DNA from: Actinocrispum wychmicini
GTDB lineage: Bacteria; Actinomycetota; Actinomycetes; Mycobacteriales; Pseudonocardiaceae
Direction of reading: 5' to 3'
NCBI RefSeq assembly: GCF_004345645.1
Contig: NZ_SLWS01000012.1
Coordinates: 62,001-126,000, forward strand
Length of the DNA stretch: 64,000 nt
A program made the translations under genes and the position numbers. Shown here in pieces: positions 48,666-56,852 of this stretch (its first letter is position 1; every line of letters begins with the position of its first letter). The notes below the pieces were generated by a model that saw only the letters and a program-made list of their open reading frames with translations, did no database searches and was not told the DNA's origin.

Positions 48666-49469
48666 GTGCCGCCCCGCAGCAGGGTTGTACTCGCCGAGGT
48701 CCGCGCGGTCCAGCGACTCACGCCGAACATGAGCAGAATCACCCTGCACTTGGACAAGTCGGCCGGCTTCGAGCCCACCGGGCCCGACCAACTAGTCCGC
48801 ACGTTCTTCCCGCTCGCCCACCAGACGGCACCGGTGGTTCCGGTGAGTGACGACTGGTGGCCGGAGTGTCAGCGGATGCCCGAGGACATCCGCCCTGTCG
48901 TTCGTAACTACACGATACGTCGGTTCCTTCCAGAAAGTCGCGAGGTTTATCTCGACTTCGTCCTGCACGGCGACAGCGGCCCCGCCTCCCGCTGGGCCGG
49001 CACCGCCCGGCCGGGTGACGTCGTCGGCCTGCTGACCGACGGCCACGGCTACGACGAGCCGGCGGGCACCACGTCCCGGCTGCTGGTGGCCGACGAGACG
49101 GCCCTGCCCGCGGCCGGTGCGATCGCCGAAGTGGTTCCCTCGCCGGTCCGGGTGCTCGCCGAGGTCGGCGGCCCCGAGGACGAGCTCGACCTGGCGGCCC
49201 CGGTCACCTGGGTGCACCGCGGCCATGACCCGTCGGGCACCGGCGAGCGGATGCTGGCGTGCCTGGCGTCGCTGCCGCTGTCACCCGAAGGGCTGTACGT
49301 GTGGGTGGCCGGCGAGTCCGGCCTGGTCAAGGCCGTGCGCCGGCATCTGGTCAGCCGGGGCGTGCCGAAGAAGCAGATCTACTTCTGCGGTTACTGGCTG
49401 CACAGGCGCAACGATCATCCCTCGTTCGTGGCGGCCGAACGAGCGGAGTACGCGGCCCAGTTCGCATAA
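48666..49469 (+). CDS. Siderophore-interacting protein (FAD ferric-siderophore reductase)
   Basis: A 267-residue SIP-family (ViuB-like) flavoprotein that reduces iron in imported ferric siderophores. The FAD domain has PVVRNYTIRRF and DFVLHGDSGPASRWAGTARPGD. The NAD(P)H part has RLLVADETALPAAGAIAE and the ending SGLVKAVRRHLV.RGVPKKQIYFCGYW. AGGAGGA is best spaced for the GTG at 48666; an ATG at 48660 would be too close. The iron box upstream shows regulation by iron. No siderophore synthesis genes are in the window. Confidence 0.92.
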   Translation: MPPRSRVVLAEVRAVQRLTPNMSRITLHLDKSAGFEPTGPDQLVRTFFPLAHQTAPVVPVSDDWWPECQRMPEDIRPVVRNYTIRRFLPESREVYLDFVLHGDSGPASRWAGTARPGDVVGLLTDGHGYDEPAGTTSRLLVADETALPAAGAIAEVVPSPVRVLAEVGGPEDELDLAAPVTWVHRGHDPSGTGERMLACLASLPLSPEGLYVWVAGESGLVKAVRRHLVSRGVPKKQIYFCGYWLHRRNDHPSFVAAERAEYAAQFA

Positions 49470-49476
49470 TCCGACC

Positions 49477-49965
49477 ATGCGATGGCTGGCAGTGGTGTCG
49501 GTAGTGCTGCTCGGGCTGGTCACGGGCGGTACCGCAGCGGCAACGTTCGGCACGGACGACTACCCGTACCGGGCGGCCGCGGTGGACCGGGGCGACGCGT
49601 GGGGCTTCCTGACCCGCGAATGCACCTCGTTCGTGGCCTGGCGGGTCCACGTCGACCTGGGTGTCACCGACTTCACCAACCACTACCGGGGCGGCCACTT
49701 CGGCGACGCACGCAACTGGGCGGCGAACGCCCGCCGGATCGGACTGCGAGTGGACAGCACCCCCACCAAAGGTGCCGTCGCGGTGTTCCCGCCGGGTGTG
49801 GCGGGAGCCGGCGGGTACGGCCACGTCGCCATCGTGCTGTCCTCGACCCAGAACACAGTCACGGTCGAGGACTACAACTTCGAGGACGACTGGAACAACT
49901 ACCGTCCCTATCGCTACGGCCAGCACACCGAACCCGCGCGCTCACTGTCCTTTGTGCACTTCTAG
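49477..49965 (+). CDS. Secreted CHAP-domain amidase/peptidase
   Basis: A 162-residue exported protein. The signal peptide covers about residues 1-25 (WLAVVSVVLLGLVTGGTAA). The CHAP (cysteine, histidine-dependent amidohydrolase/peptidase) domain has the nucleophile Cys in TRECTSFVAWRV, the His in GYGHVAIV, and the following acidic VEDYNFEDDWNNY. Such small proteins cut peptidoglycan cross-links or stem peptides. It begins 7 nt after the siderophore-interacting gene, so they may share a transcript. Confidence 0.88.
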   Translation: MRWLAVVSVVLLGLVTGGTAAATFGTDDYPYRAAAVDRGDAWGFLTRECTSFVAWRVHVDLGVTDFTNHYRGGHFGDARNWAANARRIGLRVDSTPTKGAVAVFPPGVAGAGGYGHVAIVLSSTQNTVTVEDYNFEDDWNNYRPYRYGQHTEPARSLSFVHF

Positions 49966-50342
49966 GGCCAGACGCATGGGGAGGTGGCGGTGAGGTAAAG
50001 GGCGCCGAGGTCGTTGGCCTGCACGGCCATCCGGTAGCCGTCGGCCTTGTGCTCGACCCAGATGTACTGGCCGCCGGGGCGGGCGTCGGCGAGGACCTGG
50101 AAGCCGTGGCCGGTCCACCACTCGTACAGCGTGTCCAGATACTGCGGATAGTCCTGTTCGTCCAAGCCTTGGACCTGGTACTCGGCGACCGCGGTGACCC
50201 GGCCGGGCGGCCCGCCGTCGGTGGGGTCGTCGCAGGGCGCGGGATCACCGGCGATCTTGTCGGCGCGCGCGGGGGGCAGTTGGGCCAGTGCGGCGGCCAC
50301 CAGCTCGTCCACATGGCCGGTGGCCTCGGTCAGGGTGATCAC
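49962..50342 (-). CDS. Hypothetical protein near the type VII-like gene pair
   Basis: A 126-residue acidic soluble protein with no motif I recognise. It has a helical N-terminal third and then strands with GFQVLADARPGGQYIWVEHKADGYRMAVQANDLGALYLTATSPC. It lies 9 nt downstream of the DUF1023 hydrolase and is probably its immunity-like or chaperone-like partner; this is inference from position only. Confidence 0.65.
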   Translation of the reverse strand: MITLTEATGHVDELVAAALAQLPPARADKIAGDPAPCDDPTDGGPPGRVTAVAEYQVQGLDEQDYPQYLDTLYEWWTGHGFQVLADARPGGQYIWVEHKADGYRMAVQANDLGALYLTATSPCVWP

Positions 50343-50351
50343 GGGGGCCTC

Positions 50352-51944
50352 TCAGAAGGTGGGTTTGCCGGCGATGACGTTGCCCATGTTGACCAGGGCC
50401 GCGTTGCCAGGATCCCAGTACTGGCTGTGCACCGCCGCGTTCCAGCCGAGTTCGTACCACGGGCCGGCGGCGCCCGGATCGGACTTGAAGGTGGTGCCGC
50501 CGAAGGACAGGCCGGTCGGGGACGGGCCGTGGATGCCGGCGGCCAGCTGGATCGGGTCGTGCCGGGCGACCGTCGAGTGGACGTGCTGCGAGACGTCCGT
50601 GACACCGGTGAGGTGCAGGTCCTTGGCGTGCGTGACGCCGACGCCGGGGCTGGCGACGAACACGACTTCGTTGGCGTTGAGGGAGCCGTCCCTGGCCGCG
50701 TGGCCGACGAGCGTGGTGCCGTAGCTGTGCCCGATGACGGTGTTGTGTGACGGCGAGCCCGAATGCGTCGCGCGCAGGCCGTCCTGGAACCGGTTCAGAG
50801 CGCCTTTCCCGTTGTCGGCCCACTTGTCCTCGGCGGCGTCGGGCACGATGTTGTGCGGTGCCTCGTAACCGAGCCATGTGATCACCGAGGTGGACGGGGA
50901 TCCGGCCTTCAGCGCGGACATCGCCATCCGGTCGGACCGGTCCAGGTCGCCGTTGATCTTGGCCAACGCGGCGCCCGTGCCCGGCACATAGGTGGCGACG
51001 TTCGCGGCCGTGTCCGGATTGCCCATCGCCACGATCGCCCGGCCGGTGCCGTCCGTGCTGACCTTGAGCAGGAACGGCTGGGGGTGCTCGGCGCTGGGGG
51101 TCACCGTCAGCCGGTGCTCGATGGCTTCCAGGCCGTGGATCTTGCCGTTCAGCGCGTCACTCGGGTGCCGGTCGCGCTGCTCGACCAGGTTGGCCTTCTC
51201 CTCGGCGAGCAGTGCCCGGTTCGCCCGGTCCCGGACCTGCGCCGGGATCCCGTCCAACGAGCCGATGGTGTCGCCGTGCATGAACAGCAGCGACTCCTGT
51301 TGTTGCGGGGTCAGGGAATCCCACCATTTCTTCACGTCGGCGGGCGACGCGTTGGTCGGGACCGCCGTGGCACCGGCGAGCAACGTGCTGTCGTCCGCCG
51401 CCGGAGCCAGGCCGGACGCCTCGGCGGTGAGACCGCGCAACGCGGCCGCGGCCTCCTCGTCAGCGGCGGTCGCCTGCCGTAACAAGGACTGGATCGTGGT
51501 GGTCAACGAGGCCGCGAGCTGTTTCGGGTCAGGCATGTCGAGCTGCGGTGACGGACCGGGCATCGGCCTCGGCGTCGCGGACGGCGGTGCCTTGTCGGCG
51601 GTGAACACCGCGCCGTCCGGCTCGATCACCAACGAGTTGTCCCGCGCGGTCCCCATCGCGGTCCGCAACTGGTTCTGGATGTTCGTCAGCGAACCGCCGA
51701 CCCGGGACAGCACAGGCGGGAACTGGCCGAGCCGCTGTGCCGCGTCCGCCAACCGTTTGCGCTGGTCCCCCAGGTCCTGTTTGGCGGCCTCACCGGCCGG
51801 CCCCGCCCACTGGTCCAACACGGAAACGTGCTTGGCCAGGTCGTCGCCGCGACTGGCGACCTGCTGCGCCAACGTCTGCCATTTCGCGGCGGCACGGGTG
51901 AAGACGCCCGGCTCGGCGTCTCGTAGTTCGGGAACGGTCAGCAT
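50352..51944 (-). CDS. DUF1023 alpha/beta hydrolase with WXG100-like N-terminal region
   Basis: A 530-residue protein. The N-terminal 240 residues are helical with a WXG100-like arrangement (AAAKWQTLAQQVASRGDDLAKHVSVLDQWAGPAGEAAKQDL). The C-terminal DUF1023 hydrolase domain follows. Its nucleophile elbow is VIGHSYGTTLVG (about residue 412), with FVASPGVGVTHAKDL after it and a His in the STVARHDPIQ region. Proteins of this layout are common beside type VII secretion substrates and are candidate secreted effectors. The ATG overlaps the stop of the WXG-like gene by ATGA. Confidence 0.85.
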   Translation of the reverse strand: MLTVPELRDAEPGVFTRAAAKWQTLAQQVASRGDDLAKHVSVLDQWAGPAGEAAKQDLGDQRKRLADAAQRLGQFPPVLSRVGGSLTNIQNQLRTAMGTARDNSLVIEPDGAVFTADKAPPSATPRPMPGPSPQLDMPDPKQLAASLTTTIQSLLRQATAADEEAAAALRGLTAEASGLAPAADDSTLLAGATAVPTNASPADVKKWWDSLTPQQQESLLFMHGDTIGSLDGIPAQVRDRANRALLAEEKANLVEQRDRHPSDALNGKIHGLEAIEHRLTVTPSAEHPQPFLLKVSTDGTGRAIVAMGNPDTAANVATYVPGTGAALAKINGDLDRSDRMAMSALKAGSPSTSVITWLGYEAPHNIVPDAAEDKWADNGKGALNRFQDGLRATHSGSPSHNTVIGHSYGTTLVGHAARDGSLNANEVVFVASPGVGVTHAKDLHLTGVTDVSQHVHSTVARHDPIQLAAGIHGPSPTGLSFGGTTFKSDPGAAGPWYELGWNAAVHSQYWDPGNAALVNMGNVIAGKPTF

Positions 51945-52237
51945 CAGCGACTCGCCAGCGACGCGGTGGTGGCCTGTTCGTTCGCCGCGTACTGCTGGGC
52001 GTTGACCACGAGCTTGTCCCCCGCGACCGCCATCTTCGTGCCGACGACGGTCAGCGCCTGTTCCCAGCCGGTCTCGCACTGCGCGAGCGCTTTCGCTGTG
52101 GCCAGGTTGGCGTTGGCGCTCGCGTCGGCGTCCTGAGCGCCGGAATGGGCGTCGATGTCGGCGTTCAGCGCGTCCGCGGTGCCGACGATGTCGGTACCGG
52201 CCTGGCGCAACTGATCGGGCGTGACCTTGAAACCCAT
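51944..52237 (-). CDS. WXG100-like type VII secretion protein
   Basis: A 97-residue helical-hairpin protein. It starts at 52237 with MGFKVTPDQLRQAGTDIVGTADALNADI and continues to CETGWEQALTVVGTKMAVAGDKLVVNAQQY; the turn is around the GW. The length and the YxxxE-like end (QQYAANEQ) fit ESX secretion-associated proteins. A GAGGAGA site lies before the ATG. Translation is coupled to the DUF1023 gene downstream. No secretion ATPase gene is in the window. Confidence 0.78.
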   Translation of the reverse strand: MGFKVTPDQLRQAGTDIVGTADALNADIDAHSGAQDADASANANLATAKALAQCETGWEQALTVVGTKMAVAGDKLVVNAQQYAANEQATTASLASR

Positions 52238-52314
52238 CAGAGTCTCCTCGCTCGTGGCGCACGTCACGTCCTCAGATGCACCACGAGCGAGGCCGGTTCC
52301 CCCCGAACTGGACG

Positions 52315-52551
52315 TCACGCTGTGCGTTCGGTGCCGATCCGGGGGAACGGGGCCGTGGAGAAGATCACCTCCACGGCCACCTCGAAGTACTCCGCGATCT
52401 TCAGGGCGAGGAAGAGGCTCGGGCTGTACTCGCCACGTTCCAGGTAGCCGACGGTCTGGTAGTGCACGCCCAGGGCGTCGGCCAGCTGGCGGCGGGAGAT
52501 GCCGCGCTCGGCCCGCAACATTGCGATGCGGTTGTAGATGACCTCACTCAT
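52315..52551 (-). CDS. Small Cro/C1-type HTH regulator
   Basis: A 78-residue XRE regulator with a single HTH (ISRRQLADALGVHYQTVGYLERGEYSPSL), similar to small YozG-like regulators. The start codon lies at the edge of the tnpB element, and its ribosome site (GGAGGA, 6 nt away) is within the element's right end. The gene may therefore have been given new translation or transcription signals by the insertion. Confidence 0.87.
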   Translation of the reverse strand: MSEVIYNRIAMLRAERGISRRQLADALGVHYQTVGYLERGEYSPSLFLALKIAEYFEVAVEVIFSTAPFPRIGTERTA

Positions 52552-52582
52552 TTGACATCCTCCCCGGTCTGCAGGCCGGGGA
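52552..52582 (-). mobile_element. Right end of the IS200/IS605-type tnpB element
   Basis: After the tnpB stop the minus strand reads through an imperfect hairpin (CCCCGG and CCGGGG arms around TCTGCAGG on the plus strand) and ends GGAGGATGTCAA at the HTH start codon. Terminal subterminal hairpins like this mark the right ends of IS605-type elements. The exact boundary is inferred. Confidence 0.6.
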
Positions 52583-52593
52583 CTCCCACGCGG

Positions 52594-53811
52594 CTATGCC
52601 GTGTCTGGGGTGGTTCCTGTTTCATCACCCATCGCCACCCTCGCGGACGGACTGACACGGGCTCCACCGGCGTTTCGCCTCTCCGCCTGCCCGGCGGCGA
52701 GGATGTTCTTGGCGGCGTTGTGGTCGCGATCGTGCCCGACACCGCACCCGGGGCAGGTCCACACACGCACCCGCAACGGCATGGCATCCATGACATGCCC
52801 GCAAACCGAACAGGTTTTCGAGCTGGGCAGCCAGCGATCGACCTTGTGCACCGTGCGGCCGTAGCGTTCGGCTTTCTCCTCCACCAGTCGGACGAACTGC
52901 GCCCACCCGGCATCGTGGATGGCCCGCGCCAGGCGGCGGTTGCGAACCATTCCCGCAATGTTCAGGTCCTCGATGTGGACCACTTGGTTGTCGCGGACCA
53001 GAGTGAGGGCCTGTTTGTGGTGGTGGTCCCGCCGGGCACGAGCCACCTTGCCGTGCTGGACGGCGAGTTTGCGGCGGGTCTTGGCCCGGTTTTCGCCGCC
53101 CTGAGTGCGGCGTGCGTGTTCCCGCTGCAGCCGGGCCAGCCTGCGCTGTCCGCGAGCAAGGTGTTTCGGGTTGGCAACATCCACTCGCCGACCGGTGGTC
53201 GCCACGATCGTCGCCAGGCGCGAGATGCCCAGATCCACACCCGCCTCCTGGCCGACCGGCGAGAACGGCGTCGGGGCGACATCGACCACGAACGAGGCGT
53301 AGTAGTGTCCGTCCGGCTCGCGGATGATCGTGACCGAGCTGGGCTCGCACGGCAGTTCGCGCGACCACCGTACCTTCACATCCCCGATCTTGGCCAGATA
53401 CAGCGTCTCGTTCGGGCAGAGGCTGAATCCGTTGCGAGTCAGCCGGAATGACTGCCGGTTGTCCTTGCGGGACTTGAACCTCGGCCGTCCGACCGGCCCG
53501 CCACGCCGCTTGCCCGTGATCGAGTCGAAGAAGTTCTGGTAGGCGCGGTGCGCGTCCCGCACAGACTGGACCAGCGCCACACTGGCGACCTCGGACAACC
53601 ATGCTCGCTCGGGTGTCGCCTTCGCCTCGGTGATCACCCGGCGCTGCACCTCGGTCGGGCTGATCTTCTCCCCAGCGTGGTAGGCGTCGGTCCGGCATCG
53701 GAGGGCGTCGTTGAACACCACCCGGGCACACCCGAACGTGCGCGCCAGCATCACCCGTTGAGCCTCGGTGGGCTCGACCCGATAGCGATACCTGACCCGC
53801 ACGAAGATCAT
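52594..53811 (-). CDS. tnpB: TnpB RNA-guided nuclease, solitary
   Basis: A 405-residue TnpB (OrfB) of the IS200/IS605 type. The RuvC residues are all present: Asp in GVDLGISRLATI, Glu in VVHIEDLNIAG and Asp in GHDRDHNAAKNI. The zinc ribbon is CSVCGH with CPGCG. The N-terminal HTH_OrfB region is intact, so the protein may be active. No tnpA (Y1 transposase) lies on either side, which makes it an IS1341-type solitary copy. The start is ATG 53811. Confidence 0.93.
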   Translation of the reverse strand: MIFVRVRYRYRVEPTEAQRVMLARTFGCARVVFNDALRCRTDAYHAGEKISPTEVQRRVITEAKATPERAWLSEVASVALVQSVRDAHRAYQNFFDSITGKRRGGPVGRPRFKSRKDNRQSFRLTRNGFSLCPNETLYLAKIGDVKVRWSRELPCEPSSVTIIREPDGHYYASFVVDVAPTPFSPVGQEAGVDLGISRLATIVATTGRRVDVANPKHLARGQRRLARLQREHARRTQGGENRAKTRRKLAVQHGKVARARRDHHHKQALTLVRDNQVVHIEDLNIAGMVRNRRLARAIHDAGWAQFVRLVEEKAERYGRTVHKVDRWLPSSKTCSVCGHVMDAMPLRVRVWTCPGCGVGHDRDHNAAKNILAAGQAERRNAGGARVSPSARVAMGDETGTTPDTA

Positions 53812-54006
53812 TATGTCGTATCGGCCTATGGCTGCTGCGCGGGACTTCGGAGCCCATCTCACCGAGCACGGCGCTCCACCGTCGATCATCCACCAACACG
53901 CCGAGAATCAGCACCGCCCGGCATGACCGCCCACGGAGCGGGCCGGACAAATCAGGATCGGCCATCCCCACCCTGAACGACCGGGCTTGCGCCGATGTGG
54001 ACCCGG

Positions 54007-54846
54007 TCATGTGATCCGCTGCATCGCTTTCTCCCGGCGTTCCGTCATCGCCGAGCCCGACTCCCGACGGGCCATCCGGCGAAGCACGATCGGTGCGACG
54101 ACGATACCGACGATCGCCCACACACCGAGCACACCTATCGTCTCCAGGTGCCGCCAGGAGCCGCCGATCTCGACGGCGGCCAGGTTGTCCGGCAACAGCG
54201 CCGACCGCATCCCCAGGCCCAGCCAGTAGATCGGGAACACCTGCGCGATGTCCCGCATCCAGGCGTCGGCCTCGGCGAGCGGGTAGAAGATCCCGGAGAT
54301 CGCCACCAGGCCCATGATCGGCAGCATCATCACGCCGACGCTGCGCGGGTTGGAGAACAGCGAACCGAGGACCGCGCCGATCGGCAGGGACGCCACCAGC
54401 CCGAACGCGAGCACCCAGGCCAGTGTCACCCATGCCCCGACCGAGCCGAGTTCGAGACCGTCGAACAGGAACGCCCCTGGTATCAGAAGCAGCAGCACAC
54501 CGAGAACGGCGCCCATCGAGACCGACGCGATCTTGCCGATCAGGTACGTCAGCATGCCGTTCGGGGTCGCCTTGGCACGCAACAAGGTGCCGTCCTCGCG
54601 CTCCACCGCCAACTGCTGCATCACCGTGGTCATCCCGGCGAACGCGACGCTCATCCCCAGGCTGCTCGGCAGGGTCGCGGCACCGAGGGAGAACCCGGTG
54701 TTCCCGATCGTCGAGCCCTTCATGAACACCATGACGGTCAACAGGATGGCCGACGGGAAGATCATCGCGAAGACGTCCTGCGGGGTGGTCAGGGTCTGCT
54801 TGAACTCGATCCACCCGCGACGCATCCCGATCCGGGCGGCGTTCAT
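54007..54846 (-). CDS. ABC-2-type transporter permease
   Basis: A 279-residue membrane protein with six predicted helices and the ABC-2 family end motif ISGIFYPLAEADAWMRDIAQVFPIYWLGLG. It forms an exporter with the ATPase gene that overlaps it by ATGA. The C-terminus is rich in Arg (RRMARRESGSAMTERREK). Substrate unknown; drug or lipid export is typical. Confidence 0.9.
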   Translation of the reverse strand: MNAARIGMRRGWIEFKQTLTTPQDVFAMIFPSAILLTVMVFMKGSTIGNTGFSLGAATLPSSLGMSVAFAGMTTVMQQLAVEREDGTLLRAKATPNGMLTYLIGKIASVSMGAVLGVLLLLIPGAFLFDGLELGSVGAWVTLAWVLAFGLVASLPIGAVLGSLFSNPRSVGVMMLPIMGLVAISGIFYPLAEADAWMRDIAQVFPIYWLGLGMRSALLPDNLAAVEIGGSWRHLETIGVLGVWAIVGIVVAPIVLRRMARRESGSAMTERREKAMQRIT

Positions 54847-55751
54847 CGCGTCACCTCCAGGAAGTCCCGGGCCGCGGTGTCCCGGTTGCCCGACTCGAAC
54901 TCGCGGACCATCGCCATGTACGTGTCCTCCAACGAGCCCCGGCGCACTTCGAGGTCCGCCACGTCGTCGCCGTGCTGCTTGAACAAGTCGTGCACGAACT
55001 TCGTGGCCTCGGTGGTGGTGTGCACGAACCGTTGGCCGTGCAGCGTCCACTTGATCTCCGCCTCGGTGGCCATCCGCAGCGACAGCTGGTCGGCCGAGCC
55101 GTCGGCGATCACGTTGCCGCCGGCCAGGATCAGGATCCGGTCGGCCAGCTTCTCCGCCTCGGCCAGGTCGTGCGTGGTCAGCAGGACCGTGGCGTCCTCA
55201 TCGGACAGCTGGTGCACCAGGTCGTGGAACTCGCGCCGCACGGCCGGGTCGAACCCCACCGTCGGCTCGTCCAGGATCAGCAGTTCCGGCCGGCCCACGA
55301 TGCCGATGGCCACGTCCAGCCGCCGCCGCTGCCCACCGGACAGCCTGCTCACCCGCTTCTCCGCGTGCTCGGCCAAGCCGACCACGTCGACCAGCGCGTC
55401 GATGTCCCACGGCTCGCGGTACTGCGCGTAGTGCATCGCCTGGTACTCCAGGAGATCACGGACCTTCCACTTGCCGTGGTCCCGCCACGACTGCAAAACG
55501 ACCCCGAGCCGCGCGCGCCACGCCTCGTCGCCGCGCGCGGGATCCACGCCGAGCACGGACACGTCACCGGCGGACCGCATCCGGAACCCTTCAAGGATCT
55601 CGATCGTTGTGGTCTTGCCGGCACCGTTCGGCCCGAGCAGGGCCAGCACCTCGCCGCGGCGGGCCTGAAAGTCGACGCCTTTCAGCACGTCGTTGGTGCC
55701 GTACCGCATCCGTAGACCGCGGACGTCGAGAACGGCTTCGTCCCCAGCCAT
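54843..55751 (-). CDS. ABC transporter ATP-binding protein
   Basis: A 302-residue ATPase. Walker A is LLGPNGAGKTTTIEIL, the Q-loop region VVLQSWRDHGKW, the signature LSGGQRRRLDVA, Walker B LLILDEPTVGFDP and the H-loop LLTTHD. The C-terminal 80 residues form the extra domain found in DrrA-like drug exporters. The ATG at 55751 with GGGGAGGGGAG is preferred over one five codons earlier. It is translationally coupled to the permease. Confidence 0.93.
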   Translation of the reverse strand: MAGDEAVLDVRGLRMRYGTNDVLKGVDFQARRGEVLALLGPNGAGKTTTIEILEGFRMRSAGDVSVLGVDPARGDEAWRARLGVVLQSWRDHGKWKVRDLLEYQAMHYAQYREPWDIDALVDVVGLAEHAEKRVSRLSGGQRRRLDVAIGIVGRPELLILDEPTVGFDPAVRREFHDLVHQLSDEDATVLLTTHDLAEAEKLADRILILAGGNVIADGSADQLSLRMATEAEIKWTLHGQRFVHTTTEATKFVHDLFKQHGDDVADLEVRRGSLEDTYMAMVREFESGNRDTAARDFLEVTR

Positions 55752-55781
55752 CGCTCCCCTCCCCATCTAACTCGTCGGACA

Positions 55782-55805
55782 GAATGTAGCACACCTACTA
55801 CATTC
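55782..55805. promoter_or_regulatory. Inverted repeat upstream of the ABC exporter
   Basis: Perfect 8-bp arms GAATGTAG and CTACATTC with an 8-nt spacer, 30 bp before the ATPase start and overlapping the last codons of the AsnC gene. The size and place suit a dimeric repressor of the exporter operon; the regulator is unknown. Confidence 0.5.
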
Positions 55806-56760
55806 GAGAGCAAGACTGTGTCGCGGCGCGTTTGAGGGTGCGGATCACCGGCGCTGTTTCGACGTGCCCGACGGCGTCGATCCCGCCCACGCTGTCGGCG
55901 AGGTAGGTGTACAGGCTGTCGACGTCCCGACAGAGAACCTTGGCGAGCAGGTTGGTGGCCCCGGTCGTCGCGGCGACCAGCGCGACCTCCGGGTGCCGGG
56001 CCAGGATCTCGGCCACGGTCCGCAACTGGGCCGGCCGGACGGACATCCACAGCACCGCCTGGGCCTTCATCCCGAGCATCGTCGGGTCCAGGTCGATGTC
56101 GAAGTACAGCACGCCGGCGCGGCGAAGCTGCCCGACGCGACGGCGGACCGACGCTTCCCCGGTACCGAGCGCCTCGGCGAGATCGGCGAAAGCGGCCCGG
56201 CCGTCCTGCTGCAACAGAGCGAGCAGGCGGTCGTCGCCAGCGAGGTCCACGGGCTCGCCCGACGGTTCCTTGTCTTCGAGTGTCAGCTGCGCGATCTGTT
56301 CTTCGGTCAGCGCGGTCGCCCGCCCATGCCAACCCACCGGACCACCGACGAAACTCCGCAGCAGACAGTGCGCCGACACTGAGACCACGCGTGGCGTCTT
56401 GGGAAGTTCCTGGAGCAGCAACGAGTCCGGCGCGTCGGCGCCGCGGGTGATGCAGAAGATCTCAGTGCCGCCGGACATGAGCTGGACCCACGAGGTGTCG
56501 GCCCGGCGGGCGAGCGCCCCGGCCACTTTGAGCACCGCGTCCGGGGTGCAGCGCAACCGGACGAACCACTGGACCTGGCCCAGGCGCCGGGGATCGGTCA
56601 TCCCGACGACCCGCAGGACGCCGTCGGCGCGCAACCGGCGATACCGGCGAGCCACTGTCTGCGGAGACGCCCCCACCACCGTGGCCACGTGGTTGAACGG
56701 CACCCGGCCGTCCAGGTGCAGCGCGTGCAGCAGGGCCCGGTCGAGCTCGTCCAGTGTCAT
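55798..56760 (-). CDS. Double-domain Lrp/AsnC regulator
   Basis: A 320-residue protein with two AsnC-like units in tandem, each an HTH followed by a RAM-type domain. HTH 1 is at about residues 4-45 (PFNHVATVVGASPQTVARRYRRLRADG), and HTH 2 at about 175-225 (AAFADLAEALGTGEASVRRRVGQLRRAG). The RAM parts are SWVQLMSGGTEIF and VALVAATTGATNLL. Ordinary Lrp proteins have about 150 residues, so this is a fusion of two. It diverges from the MFS gene and is a likely regulator of it. Confidence 0.9.
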   Translation of the reverse strand: MTLDELDRALLHALHLDGRVPFNHVATVVGASPQTVARRYRRLRADGVLRVVGMTDPRRLGQVQWFVRLRCTPDAVLKVAGALARRADTSWVQLMSGGTEIFCITRGADAPDSLLLQELPKTPRVVSVSAHCLLRSFVGGPVGWHGRATALTEEQIAQLTLEDKEPSGEPVDLAGDDRLLALLQQDGRAAFADLAEALGTGEASVRRRVGQLRRAGVLYFDIDLDPTMLGMKAQAVLWMSVRPAQLRTVAEILARHPEVALVAATTGATNLLAKVLCRDVDSLYTYLADSVGGIDAVGHVETAPVIRTLKRAATQSCSRM

Positions 56761-56852
56761 ATTCCGTATCGTAGGACGGCCTGGGTGGAACTATTCGACT
56801 CAATCAGCCGTCTGAATGGATCTCAGATACAGGTGTGCCTACCTTCGTGGAC

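Noticed and set aside
52594..54006. Complete IS605 element with tnpA
   Set aside because: No Y1 transposase frame is found on either strand between the HTH gene and the ABC permease; only tnpB and a right end are visible.
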